Part shown: positions 1-5,078 of the stretch, piece after piece
Position numbering within the stretch: the stretch's first letter is position 1
Layout of the letters: the number at the start of each line of letters is the position of its first letter
Assembly: GCA_029258695.1 (NCBI GenBank)
Contig: JARIBR010000327.1
Span: 1 to 6,927, forward strand
Direction: 5' to 3'
Length of the DNA: 6,927 nucleotides
Source: Quadrisphaera sp.
GTDB lineage: Bacteria; Actinomycetota; Actinomycetes; Actinomycetales; Quadrisphaeraceae
Position numbers and translations under genes: made by a program
Notes under the pieces: model-generated
The model's input: the letters and a program-made list of their open reading frames with translations, nothing else
What the model was told of the DNA's origin: nothing
Database searches by the model: none

Positions 1-66
1 GAGCGTGTTCATGCCACGCTCGAGGCCGCGGCGGGCCTCCTCGTTGAAGGAGATGGTCTTCGCCAT
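1..66 (-). CDS. groL: 60 kDa chaperonin GroEL, N-terminal fragment (runs off left edge)
   Basis: Only the first 22 codons are present, reading MAKTISFNEEARRGLERGMN and then TL. This is the nearly invariant N terminus of actinobacterial GroEL. The family forms a double-ring, ATP-driven folding chamber in the cytoplasm together with GroES. The ATG is fixed by an AGGAGG-type ribosome site 8 nt upstream and by the conserved MAKxI beginning. No groES lies directly upstream: the next gene on this strand is a LytR_C-domain protein. This therefore looks like the monocistronic groEL copy that many actinomycetes carry apart from the groES-groEL operon; that copy assignment is inference. Two CIRCE operators upstream (205-266) imply HrcA-controlled heat-shock regulation. 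The rest of the gene lies outside the window, so its intactness cannot be judged. Confidence 0.96.
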   Translation of the reverse strand, partial: MAKTISFNEEARRGLERGMNTL

Positions 67-74
67 GCTGGTGT

Positions 75-80
75 TCCTCC
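75..80 (-). promoter_or_regulatory. Ribosome binding site of groEL
   Basis: The minus strand reads GGAGGA followed by an 8-nt gap to the groEL ATG. This is a strong Shine-Dalgarno match and supports the chosen start. It contrasts with the genes further upstream, which lack one. Confidence 0.85.
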
Positions 81-122
81 GGGACTCGTCCTGGTGTGCG
101 GCGGCCCGGTGCCCGCGACGGA

Positions 123-139
123 CGCCAGCCGCCCTGGCG
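123..139 (-). other. Small hairpin in the groEL leader
   Basis: CGCCAG and CTGGCG form a perfect 6-bp stem around a 5-nt loop. It lies between the CIRCE region and the groEL ribosome site, so it would be in the 5' untranslated RNA if transcription starts near the CIRCE elements. It has no known function, and in DNA this GC-rich it may be chance. Confidence 0.35.
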
Positions 140-178
140 GTCACGTCCCGCCGGGGCTGCTGGCTCACCGAGCCGACC

Positions 179-197
179 GGAGGGGCGGTGCCCCTCC
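179..197 (-). other. Strong hairpin in the groEL leader
   Basis: GGAGGGGC and GCCCCTCC form a perfect 8-bp stem with a 3-nt loop, 8 bp downstream (in the direction of groEL transcription) of the first CIRCE. It would form very early in the groEL leader RNA. It could stabilise the 5' end of the mRNA or act as an attenuator-like element; both are inference. No U-run follows, so it is not a classical terminator. Confidence 0.45.
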
Positions 198-204
198 ACG
201 TCTG

Positions 205-231
205 CTGGCACTCGACCTGGCCGAGTGCCAG
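205..231 (-). promoter_or_regulatory. CIRCE operator 1 (HrcA binding site)
   Basis: A perfect 9-bp inverted repeat, CTGGCACTC-N9-GAGTGCCAG, with the diagnostic 9-bp spacer. Each arm matches 7 of 9 positions of the classical CIRCE consensus (TTAGCACTC-N9-GAGTGCTAA), including the invariant GCACTC/GAGTGC core. HrcA binds CIRCE and represses groE genes until heat shock. The site is 139 bp upstream of the groEL start codon, probably just downstream of the transcription start. Confidence 0.92.
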
Positions 232-236
232 TGCCA

Positions 237-265
237 AGACTGGCACTCCGCGGGCGAGAGTGCAA
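237..265 (-). promoter_or_regulatory. Probable groEL promoter, embedded in CIRCE operator 2
   Basis: On the minus strand TTGCAC (265-260) could be a -35 box. It is followed by a 17-bp spacer and CAGTCT (242-237) as a -10 box. The -35 matches the TTG of the vegetative consensus, and the -10 keeps the A and final T expected of actinobacterial boxes. Overlap with the operator is the usual arrangement for CIRCE-controlled genes. The box matches are modest, and the start point would need mapping. Confidence 0.5.
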
Positions 266-266
266 A
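240..266 (-). promoter_or_regulatory. CIRCE operator 2 (HrcA binding site)
   Basis: A second inverted repeat, CTGGCACTC-N9-GAGTGCAAA, again with an exact 9-bp spacer and the GCACTC/GAGTGC core. The arms match 7/9 and 8/9 of the consensus. It is imperfect only at the outer positions. Its centre lies 35 bp from that of operator 1, and it overlaps the likely groEL promoter, so HrcA bound here would directly block RNA polymerase. Confidence 0.9.
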
Positions 267-310
267 CTCCGGGTCGACCCACCCGGCGGGTGGGCCCGAG
301 CCGGGCGACC

Positions 311-979
311 TCAGCGGTCGGTGCCCGTGATCACCGTGACCACGCCGGCCGGCACGTCCGAGGACTGCTCGACGCCCGGCGAGCCCCCCAGGGACTCGGC
401 GACCGCTCGGGCGGTGGCCTCCTGCTCGGCGTCGCGGTAGCGCACCAGGGTCACGGGCACCGCGCCCCCGGGCTGGTCGCCGGTCTCCGCGACGGACCAG
501 CCGGAGCCCTCGAGGTCCTCGGCGGCGGCAGCGGCCTGCCCTGAGGTGCGCGTGGAGTTCAGGACGACCACGGGCGTGGTCCGGTCCGCCTCCGCGGCGG
601 GCCCCTCGTCGGCGCCGGCCCCGTCGTCCGGTCCGTCCGACCCGTTCACCTCCTCGGGCCCGCTGGAGGAGGGCGTCGGCGCGTCGGTGCGCCCGTCGGT
701 GGCCGACGCCCCCGCGTCCTCGTCCGCCTCCGTGGCGGGCGGCACGCTGACCTCGGGCAGCGTCGTGACCGCCGGCGTCGGCGCAGCGACCGGAGCGCTC
801 GGCTCCCCCGCTCCCCCCAGCCCGGTGAAGAAGACCGCCGCGAGCACGGCCACCCCCACCACGGCGACGACGACCAGCACCGGGAGCAGGAGGAGCAGCC
901 GTGAGCGCGCCGCTCGGTGGGCGCCGCGGCGCGCCCGGGGCGACACGGTCACCTCGCTGCGCTCCTGCAGATCCGTCAC
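311..979 (-). CDS. Single-pass membrane protein with extracytoplasmic LytR_C domain
   Basis: A 222-residue protein read from GTG. It has a short basic cytoplasmic N terminus (residues 13-27, rich in Arg), one strongly hydrophobic segment (about 28-52), a long disordered Pro/Ser/Thr/Asp/Glu/Gly linker (about 53-133), and a C-terminal globular domain (about 135-220). The last opens with VVVLNSTRTSGQAAAAAEDL and ends with VVTVITG, the signature of the LytR_C domain (PF13399). That domain is found at the end of LytR-CpsA-Psr proteins and as stand-alone actinobacterial membrane proteins. The catalytic LCP domain itself is absent, so it is unlikely to be a glycopolymer ligase. A cell-envelope role is inference. 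The start is chosen because a TANNNT -10 box sits 8 nt upstream of GTG 979. An in-frame ATG at 1039 would add 20 residues but has no clear ribosome site. Stop at 311-313. Confidence 0.85.
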   Translation of the reverse strand: MTDLQERSEVTVSPRARRGAHRAARSRLLLLLPVLVVVAVVGVAVLAAVFFTGLGGAGEPSAPVAAPTPAVTTLPEVSVPPATEADEDAGASATDGRTDAPTPSSSGPEEVNGSDGPDDGAGADEGPAAEADRTTPVVVLNSTRTSGQAAAAAEDLEGSGWSVAETGDQPGGAVPVTLVRYRDAEQEATARAVAESLGGSPGVEQSSDVPAGVVTVITGTDR

Positions 980-987
980 AGCGAGCG

Positions 988-993
988 ACTGTA
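988..993 (-). promoter_or_regulatory. -10 box of LytR_C gene, probably leaderless
   Basis: The minus strand reads TACAGT, then 8 nt, then GTG at 979. TANNNT is the actinobacterial -10 pattern, and this spacing would put the transcription start at or next to the start codon. No good -35 and no Shine-Dalgarno sequence are visible upstream of this GTG. Confidence 0.5.
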
Positions 994-1053
994 GACGCTC
1001 ATAGCGTGACAGCCCGGGAATTCGGCCGGCGCGTCCCATCACCCGGCGGCGGG

Positions 1054-1067
1054 CCGTCGAGCGACGG
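1054..1067. repeat. Short inverted repeat between the DUF3263 and LytR_C genes
   Basis: CCGTCG-AG-CGACGG is a perfect 6-bp inverted repeat in the 130-bp gap downstream of the DUF3263 stop. In RNA it gives a 5-bp stem with a tetraloop. It could help end the DUF3263 transcript, but no U-run follows, and short GC palindromes are common here. Confidence 0.3.
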
Positions 1068-1109
1068 GAGGAACCGTGGCGACGTGGATCGGGGCCCGGA
1101 AGCACGACG

Positions 1110-1364
1110 TCAGGGAGGCAGGTGCGCGGTGCGCTCCTCGCGCAGCCGCCGGAGCCGGGCCACGAGGACCGGCTCCGCCGCCAGGGCCCTCGGGTCGTCC
1201 AGCAGGGCGTTGAGCAGCTGGTGGTAGCGCGCTGCCGACAGGCCCAGCTCGTCACGCACCGCCTGCTCCTTCGCACCCGGGTGCCGCCAGCGACGGCGCT
1301 CGAGGTCGAGGACGCCTCGCTCACGAGCGCCCAGGGTGCTGCTGGCCTCCGACGGCTGGTCCAC
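1110..1364 (-). CDS. DUF3263 family protein, small putative helix-turn-helix regulator
   Basis: An 84-residue protein from GTG. It shows the DUF3263 (PF11662) pattern throughout: LGARERGVLDLE (11-22), W26, the GAKE motif (30-33), GLSAARYHQLLNALLDDP (41-58) and the basic RLRRLR (70-75). The family is actinobacterial, about this long, and uncharacterised. The middle section looks like a helix-turn-helix (GAKEQAVRDELGLSAARYHQLL), and the Arg-rich end could contact nucleic acid. A DNA-binding role is therefore inferred, not shown. The gene is divergent from ung across 38 bp, and its GTG lies 6 nt after a TAGCGT -10 box. It is followed 130 bp later by the LytR_C gene on the same strand. In other actinomycetes DUF3263 and LytR_C genes are often neighbours, which fits the identification. 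Confidence 0.9.
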   Translation of the reverse strand: MDQPSEASSTLGARERGVLDLERRRWRHPGAKEQAVRDELGLSAARYHQLLNALLDDPRALAAEPVLVARLRRLREERTAHLPP

Positions 1365-1367
1365 GCG

Positions 1368-1396
1368 TGGACGCTACGCCGGGTTCGCCCTACCGT
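1368..1396 (+). promoter_or_regulatory. ung promoter (leaderless)
   Basis: TGGACG (1368-1373, 4 of 6 matches to TTGACA), an exact 17-bp spacer, then TACCGT (1391-1396). GTG at 1403 follows 6 nt later. The arrangement puts the transcript start at the ung start codon. The -35 overlaps the -10 box of the divergent DUF3263 promoter, so the two probably compete for polymerase. Confidence 0.6.
1371..1376 (-). promoter_or_regulatory. -10 box of the DUF3263 gene (leaderless)
   Basis: The minus strand reads TAGCGT, 6 nt, then GTG at 1364. This fits TANNNT with transcription starting at the start codon. A candidate -35, GTCACG (1399-1394) with a 17-bp spacer, is weak (3 of 6). No Shine-Dalgarno is present. 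Confidence 0.55.
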
Positions 1397-1402
1397 GACG
1401 GG

Positions 1403-2248
1403 GTGGACCACCGAGGCGCTCGCGACGCAGCGGCCACCGCCGAGCAGCCCTCGCTGTGGGACGCGGCGCCCGGCGCGCCGCCGACGTCGGGCCAGGCGTG
1501 GCGCGACGCCGTCCACGCCAGCTGGCTGCCGGCCCTGGAACCCGTGGGGCTCGAGCTGGACGCCGTCCTCGCCCGCGTGCGCGCCGAGGAGGACGCGGGG
1601 GCGAGCGTCCTGCCGCCCGCGGACGTCCGGCTGCGTGCGCTGGCGGCGCCGCTGGACGGCGTCCGGGTGCTCGTGGTCGGCCAGGACCCCTACCCCACGC
1701 CCGGCCACGCGGTGGGGTGGTCCTTCTCCGCCCCGCCGGGCACGTCCCCGCTGCCGGCGTCCCTGCGCAACCTGCTGCGCGAGCTCGCCGACGACCGGGG
1801 CGTGCGCGCGACCTCGGGCGACCTCTCGCCGTGGGTGGGGCGCGGGGTCATGCTGCTGAACCGCGTGCTGACCGTCCGCGCGGGCGAGAGCGCCTCCCAC
1901 CGCCGCCTCGGGTGGCAGGCCGTCACCGACGCCGTCGTCGGCGCGCTGGCGGCCCGCGACGCCCCGCTGGTGAGCGTCCTGTGGGGCCGTGATGCCCAGG
2001 CCGTGGCCCCGCTCCTGGCGGGCACCGCGGTGGTCACCGGGGTCCACCCCAGCCCCCTGAGCGCCTCGCGCGGCTTCTTCGGCTCCCGGCCCTTCGGCGC
2101 CGTCGACGCAGCGCTGGTCGCCCAGGGCGGGCCGGCGATGGACTGGTCGCTGGAGCACGACCGGCCCGACGACGGGGGCTCCACCACCGAGGAGCCCACC
2201 ACCGCGGACCTAGCCACCGAGCACGCACCCCGAGGAGGACGACCATGA
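1403..2248 (+). CDS. ung: Uracil-DNA glycosylase, family 1
   Basis: A 281-residue protein that removes uracil from DNA as the first step of base excision repair. Visible family-1 motifs are GQDPYP (93-98) with the catalytic water-activating Asp95, the NLLREL and LLNRVLTV segments (123-128, 151-158), and HPSPLS (215-220) with His215 and the minor-groove loop. The motif has Pro where the classical form has His (GQDPYH). GQDPYPTPGHA is usual in actinobacterial Ung, so this is not a defect. The protein is longer than the usual 225-230 residues: an Ala/Pro-rich N-terminal stretch (about 1-30) and an acidic, Thr-rich tail (about 252-281) are added. The GTG at 1403 is preferred because the -10 box TACCGT sits 6 nt before it. 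An in-frame GTG at 1367 would place the promoter inside the gene. The stop overlaps the next ATG. Confidence 0.93.
   Translation: MDHRGARDAAATAEQPSLWDAAPGAPPTSGQAWRDAVHASWLPALEPVGLELDAVLARVRAEEDAGASVLPPADVRLRALAAPLDGVRVLVVGQDPYPTPGHAVGWSFSAPPGTSPLPASLRNLLRELADDRGVRATSGDLSPWVGRGVMLLNRVLTVRAGESASHRRLGWQAVTDAVVGALAARDAPLVSVLWGRDAQAVAPLLAGTAVVTGVHPSPLSASRGFFGSRPFGAVDAALVAQGGPAMDWSLEHDRPDDGGSTTEEPTTADLATEHAPRGGRP
2233..2238 (+). promoter_or_regulatory. Ribosome binding site of the SGNH hydrolase gene
   Basis: AGGAGG lies 6 nt before the ATG at 2245, inside the last codons of ung. It is a strong site and fixes the start of the hydrolase. It allows translation to be coupled or independently initiated. 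Confidence 0.85.
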
Positions 2249-3144
2249 CGCAGGCCCGAGACGTCGGCCCGTGGCGGCGCTACGTCGCCCTCGGCGACTC
2301 CTTCACCGAGGGCCTGTCCGACACGCCCGAGGGCGTGGGCGATCCCGGTGCCGCGAACCCTCCCGGCGCGGACGACGACGTGGTCTACGTGGGCTGGGCC
2401 GACCGCCTGGCCGTGGCGATCGACGACGACCAGCGACGCGGCGCCCACGCCCGCGGCGAGCCGGAGCCCCCGCCGCTGGAGTACGCCAACCTCGCCGTGC
2501 GCGGACGCCTCGCCCGGCAGGTGGTCGACGAGCAGGTCCCCGCGGCCCTGGCCGCCGCGCCTGACCTCGTCAGCCTCACCCTCGGGGGCAACGACACCCT
2601 GCGACCGGGCGCCGACGTGCCGGCCCTCGCCCGGCTCGTCGACGGCGCCGTGGCGCACCTGAGGGACGCGGGCGCCGACGTGCTCCTGGTCACCGGCTTC
2701 GACCCTGCGGTGGCCCCGGTGCTGCGCCTGACCCGCGGCAAGGTCGCCGACTACAACCAGCGGCTGTGGGCCGTCGCGGCCCGACGCGGCGCGTTCGTGC
2801 TCGACCTGTGGTCCTTCCCTCCGCTGCTGGACCCCCGGATGTGGGCGCAGGACCGCCTGCACCTGGCCAGCGCCGGTCACGAGCGCGTGGCCGCGCTCGC
2901 CCTCGCGAGCCTGCACGGGGCGGTCCCCGCGCCGGGCGAGGAGGAGCGGTGGCCGGGCTGGGCGCGGCCGCTGGACCCCGAGCCGGTCCCGCGCCTCGCC
3001 GCGCTGGCCGGGAACGCCGCGTGGGCGCGCACGCACCTCGCCCCCTGGGTGGGCCGGCGCCTGACGGGACGCTCCACCGGGGACGGGCGCACCGCCAAGC
3101 GACCCCGGCCCACCCCCGTCGCGCGAACACGCAACGCAATCTAG
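2245..3144 (+). CDS. SGNH/GDSL-family hydrolase (esterase/lipase-like)
   Basis: A 299-residue protein with all the SGNH blocks. Block I is ALGDSFTEG (15-23) with nucleophile Ser19, block II is NLAVRG (82-87), block III is GGND (114-117) with Asn116, and block V is DRLHLASAGHERVA (203-216) with Asp203 and His206. The GDSF-TEG form and the overall length resemble actinobacterial intracellular GDSL esterases that hydrolyse ester bonds. The substrate cannot be deduced. There is no signal peptide or membrane segment, so a cytoplasmic enzyme is expected. The C-terminal 70 residues after block V are Arg/Pro-rich (for example RPRPTPVARTRNAI) and lie outside the catalytic fold. The ATG overlaps the ung stop (ATGA), so the two genes are almost certainly one transcript. 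A functional link to DNA repair is not implied. Confidence 0.92.
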   Translation: MTQARDVGPWRRYVALGDSFTEGLSDTPEGVGDPGAANPPGADDDVVYVGWADRLAVAIDDDQRRGAHARGEPEPPPLEYANLAVRGRLARQVVDEQVPAALAAAPDLVSLTLGGNDTLRPGADVPALARLVDGAVAHLRDAGADVLLVTGFDPAVAPVLRLTRGKVADYNQRLWAVAARRGAFVLDLWSFPPLLDPRMWAQDRLHLASAGHERVAALALASLHGAVPAPGEEERWPGWARPLDPEPVPRLAALAGNAAWARTHLAPWVGRRLTGRSTGDGRTAKRPRPTPVARTRNAI

Positions 3145-3195
3145 ACATCACAGACAGCGACCCCTGAGCGAGCGGTCCTCTGCGACCATCGCCGC

Positions 3196-4962
3196 ATGCT
3201 CGACCACGCGACGATGGCCGGCGGCCACCTCGACCAGGCCGCCTCCCACCCCGTCGACCCCCCGCACGAGGCGCACGGCGGGTCCTCGGGCGCTCCCCTC
3301 GGCCACGGCAGCACCGGGGACCACGGTGGCGACGAGGCCGAGGCCGCCGCGAGCCTGCTCGACCTCGCCCAGCGCCACGCCGACCGCGTCCGCGCCGAGG
3401 CCGACGCCCTGGCGAGCGCCCTGCGCGACCAGGTCCAGGTCGAGACCGACGCGCTGCTCGCCCGCAGCCAGGGCGAGGCCGAGCGGATGCTCGCCGACGC
3501 CCGCGCCGACGCCGCCGGGGTCCGGGCCGAGGCCACCGAGCACGTCCAGCGGCTGCGGGCCAAGGCCTCCGCCGAGGTCATGCGCGAGGTCGAGCGTGCG
3601 CGCACGCAGGCCGCCGCGCTGCGGAGCGAGGCGGACCGGCTCGAGGGCCTCATCGCCGGGCACACCGACGCCCTCGACCAGCTGCGCGACGAGCGCGAGG
3701 CCGCCGTCCGCCGTCTCGCGAGCGTGCAGGACGAGGTGGACGCCGTGCTCGCGGAGGCTCGCGCCGAGGCCGGCCAGAGCGTGGACGACGCCGCCGAGCA
3801 GGCCACCCTGGTGGCGCGCGCCGCCGGCGAGGCCGCCGACCGGCTCACCAGCGCCGCGGAGGCCGACGCCAGGGCCGTGCGGGCGCAGGCCTCGCGGGCG
3901 GCCGACGACCTCCGCGAGCGCTCGCGCGCCGAGGCGACGACGGTGCGCGACGAGGCCACCGAGGACGCCCGTACGGCGCGGGAGGCGGGCGAGCGGTCGC
4001 TCGCCGCGGCCCGTGAGGAGTCCGAGCGCCTGCGCGCGGACGCCGACGCCCGCGCGCAGGAGGTCCTCGAGCGCGCCGCGGTGGAGGGCATGGCGGCCAC
4101 GAGGGCCGCGTACGCCGAGGCCGAGCGGGTCACCGCCGCGGCGGCCGACGACGCCGCGGCGGCGCGCCGCGCCGGCTCCGCCGAGCTGACGGGGGCCCGC
4201 GAGGAGGCCGTGCGCGAGCGGGAGCTGGCCAGCGCCGCCGCCCACCGCGTCCGCGAGCAGGCGCGCACCCAGGCCGAGGCCGAGCTCTCCGCGGCGGCCG
4301 ACCAGCTGGCGTGGGCGCGCACCACGGTGGACACCCTGGTCGCGGAGGCCGCCGCGCAGGCCCAGCGGGTGCGCGCCGACGGGCACGCGGAGGCCGCGGC
4401 TCGGGTGAGGGCGGTGCGAGGTCAGCTGACCCGGGCGATCGGCGCCGTGACGGCACGGGTCCGCGCCCAGCTCGAGGACGTCCGCCGCGACTGCGCGGTG
4501 ATGCTGGACCAGGCCCGCGCCGCCGCCGGGGCGCTCCAGGAGGAGGCGGAGCAGGCCGCCGCGCACGCCCAGGAGCGCGCCGACGCCCTCGAGGACGCAG
4601 CCCGGGCGAGCGCCCAGGCCCACGAGGAGCGCGCGACCCGCCGGCTCGAGCAGGCCGAGGAGGGTGCCCGCTCGCTGCGGTCCGCGGTGGCCGCGGAGGT
4701 CGGCGAGGCCCAGCTGGCGGCCCAGGAGAGCCGGCGCGCCGCCCGGGCCGAGGCCGTGGCCCTGGTGGTGGAGGCCCGCGCTGAGGCGAACCGGGTGCGC
4801 GAGTCCGCCCGGACGATGCTGGCCGACGCCAAGGCCGAGACGGCGGCCATCGTGGCACGGCGCGAGCGGATCGCCGCGGAGGCCGAGCGGCTGGACGGCG
4901 TGCTCGTCGGCCTGCGGCGCTCCGAGGCCTCCGAGCGCGGCGACCGCCTCGAGGTGCGCTGA
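3196..4962 (+). CDS. Long Ala/Glu/Arg-rich coiled-coil protein, Scy-like polarity scaffold candidate
   Basis: A 588-residue protein. Residues 1-46 are a Gly/His/Asp/Pro-rich disordered head with seven His (positions 4, 11, 18, 24, 27, 37, 43). From about 47 to 575 it is essentially one uninterrupted helix of Ala, Glu, Arg and Asp with no Pro breaks. A classical heptad section occurs at about 145-187 (LEGLIAGHTDALDQLRDE and on); Ala-rich flanks look more like hendecads. There is one Cys (433) and one Trp (373). It has no signal peptide, membrane segment or enzymatic motif. Composition and position next to a DivIVA/FilP-like gene recall Streptomyces Scy, a scaffold of the tip-located polarisome, but it is less than half Scy's length and shows no DivIVA-type N terminus. 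The similarity may be compositional. The start is uncertain: ATG 3196 has no Shine-Dalgarno, but GACCAT lies 6 nt before it as a possible leaderless -10; ATG 3214 is an alternative. Confidence 0.8.
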   Translation: MLDHATMAGGHLDQAASHPVDPPHEAHGGSSGAPLGHGSTGDHGGDEAEAAASLLDLAQRHADRVRAEADALASALRDQVQVETDALLARSQGEAERMLADARADAAGVRAEATEHVQRLRAKASAEVMREVERARTQAAALRSEADRLEGLIAGHTDALDQLRDEREAAVRRLASVQDEVDAVLAEARAEAGQSVDDAAEQATLVARAAGEAADRLTSAAEADARAVRAQASRAADDLRERSRAEATTVRDEATEDARTAREAGERSLAAAREESERLRADADARAQEVLERAAVEGMAATRAAYAEAERVTAAAADDAAAARRAGSAELTGAREEAVRERELASAAAHRVREQARTQAEAELSAAADQLAWARTTVDTLVAEAAAQAQRVRADGHAEAAARVRAVRGQLTRAIGAVTARVRAQLEDVRRDCAVMLDQARAAAGALQEEAEQAAAHAQERADALEDAARASAQAHEERATRRLEQAEEGARSLRSAVAAEVGEAQLAAQESRRAARAEAVALVVEARAEANRVRESARTMLADAKAETAAIVARRERIAAEAERLDGVLVGLRRSEASERGDRLEVR

Positions 4963-4973
4963 CCCGGGCTGCG

Positions 4974-4985
4974 CGCGACGTCGCG
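4974..4985. repeat. 12-bp perfect palindrome between the coiled-coil genes
   Basis: CGCGACGTCGCG starts 12 bp after the stop of the 588-residue protein. It could be a dimeric regulator site or part of a weak hairpin. No U-run follows, so a terminator is not supported. Chance is quite possible at this GC content. Confidence 0.3.
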
Positions 4986-5065
4986 GACCCTGTCCTGCCA
5001 TCAGCACCCCACGATCGCCCCTCCTGGTCCACACTGGTGCGCTGGCAGCGTCCGGCGTGGCGATC

Positions 5066-5073
5066 GAGGGGAG
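5066..5073 (+). promoter_or_regulatory. Ribosome binding site of the FilP/DivIVA-like gene
   Basis: GAGGGGAG lies 5 nt before ATG 5079. It decides the start in favour of this ATG over the in-frame GTG at 5037, which lacks a ribosome site. Confidence 0.75.
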
Positions 5074-5078
5074 CACTG

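Noticed and set aside
5..544. Plus-strand open frames across the groEL-LytR_C region
   Set aside because: Long open frames on the opposite strand are common at this GC content. The minus strand holds a recognisable groEL start, CIRCE sites and a LytR_C protein, and the plus-strand translation is an Arg/Gly/Pro-rich shadow with no family resemblance.
980..2158. Upstream extension of the LytR_C reading frame to 615 residues
   Set aside because: The frame stays open through the DUF3263 and ung genes only because stops are rare in GC-rich DNA. The extra residues are Arg/Gly-rich antisense translation, and a -10 box sits just upstream of GTG 979.
3334..4950. Possible tandem DNA repeat or CRISPR-like periodicity (recurring GAGGCCGACGCC-type words)
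   Set aside because: The words recur irregularly, in frame, and encode Glu-Ala-Asp-Ala steps of a coiled coil. There are no equal-length spacers, so this is protein composition and codon bias, not an array.
3148..5076. Minus-strand 642- and 397-residue frames opposite the long coiled-coil gene
   Set aside because: They are mirror images of the repetitive GAG/GCC/CGC codons of the plus-strand gene: Ala/Ser/Arg or Gly/Leu/Arg low-complexity with no domain. The plus strand has a coherent coiled coil, and its neighbours are on the same strand.
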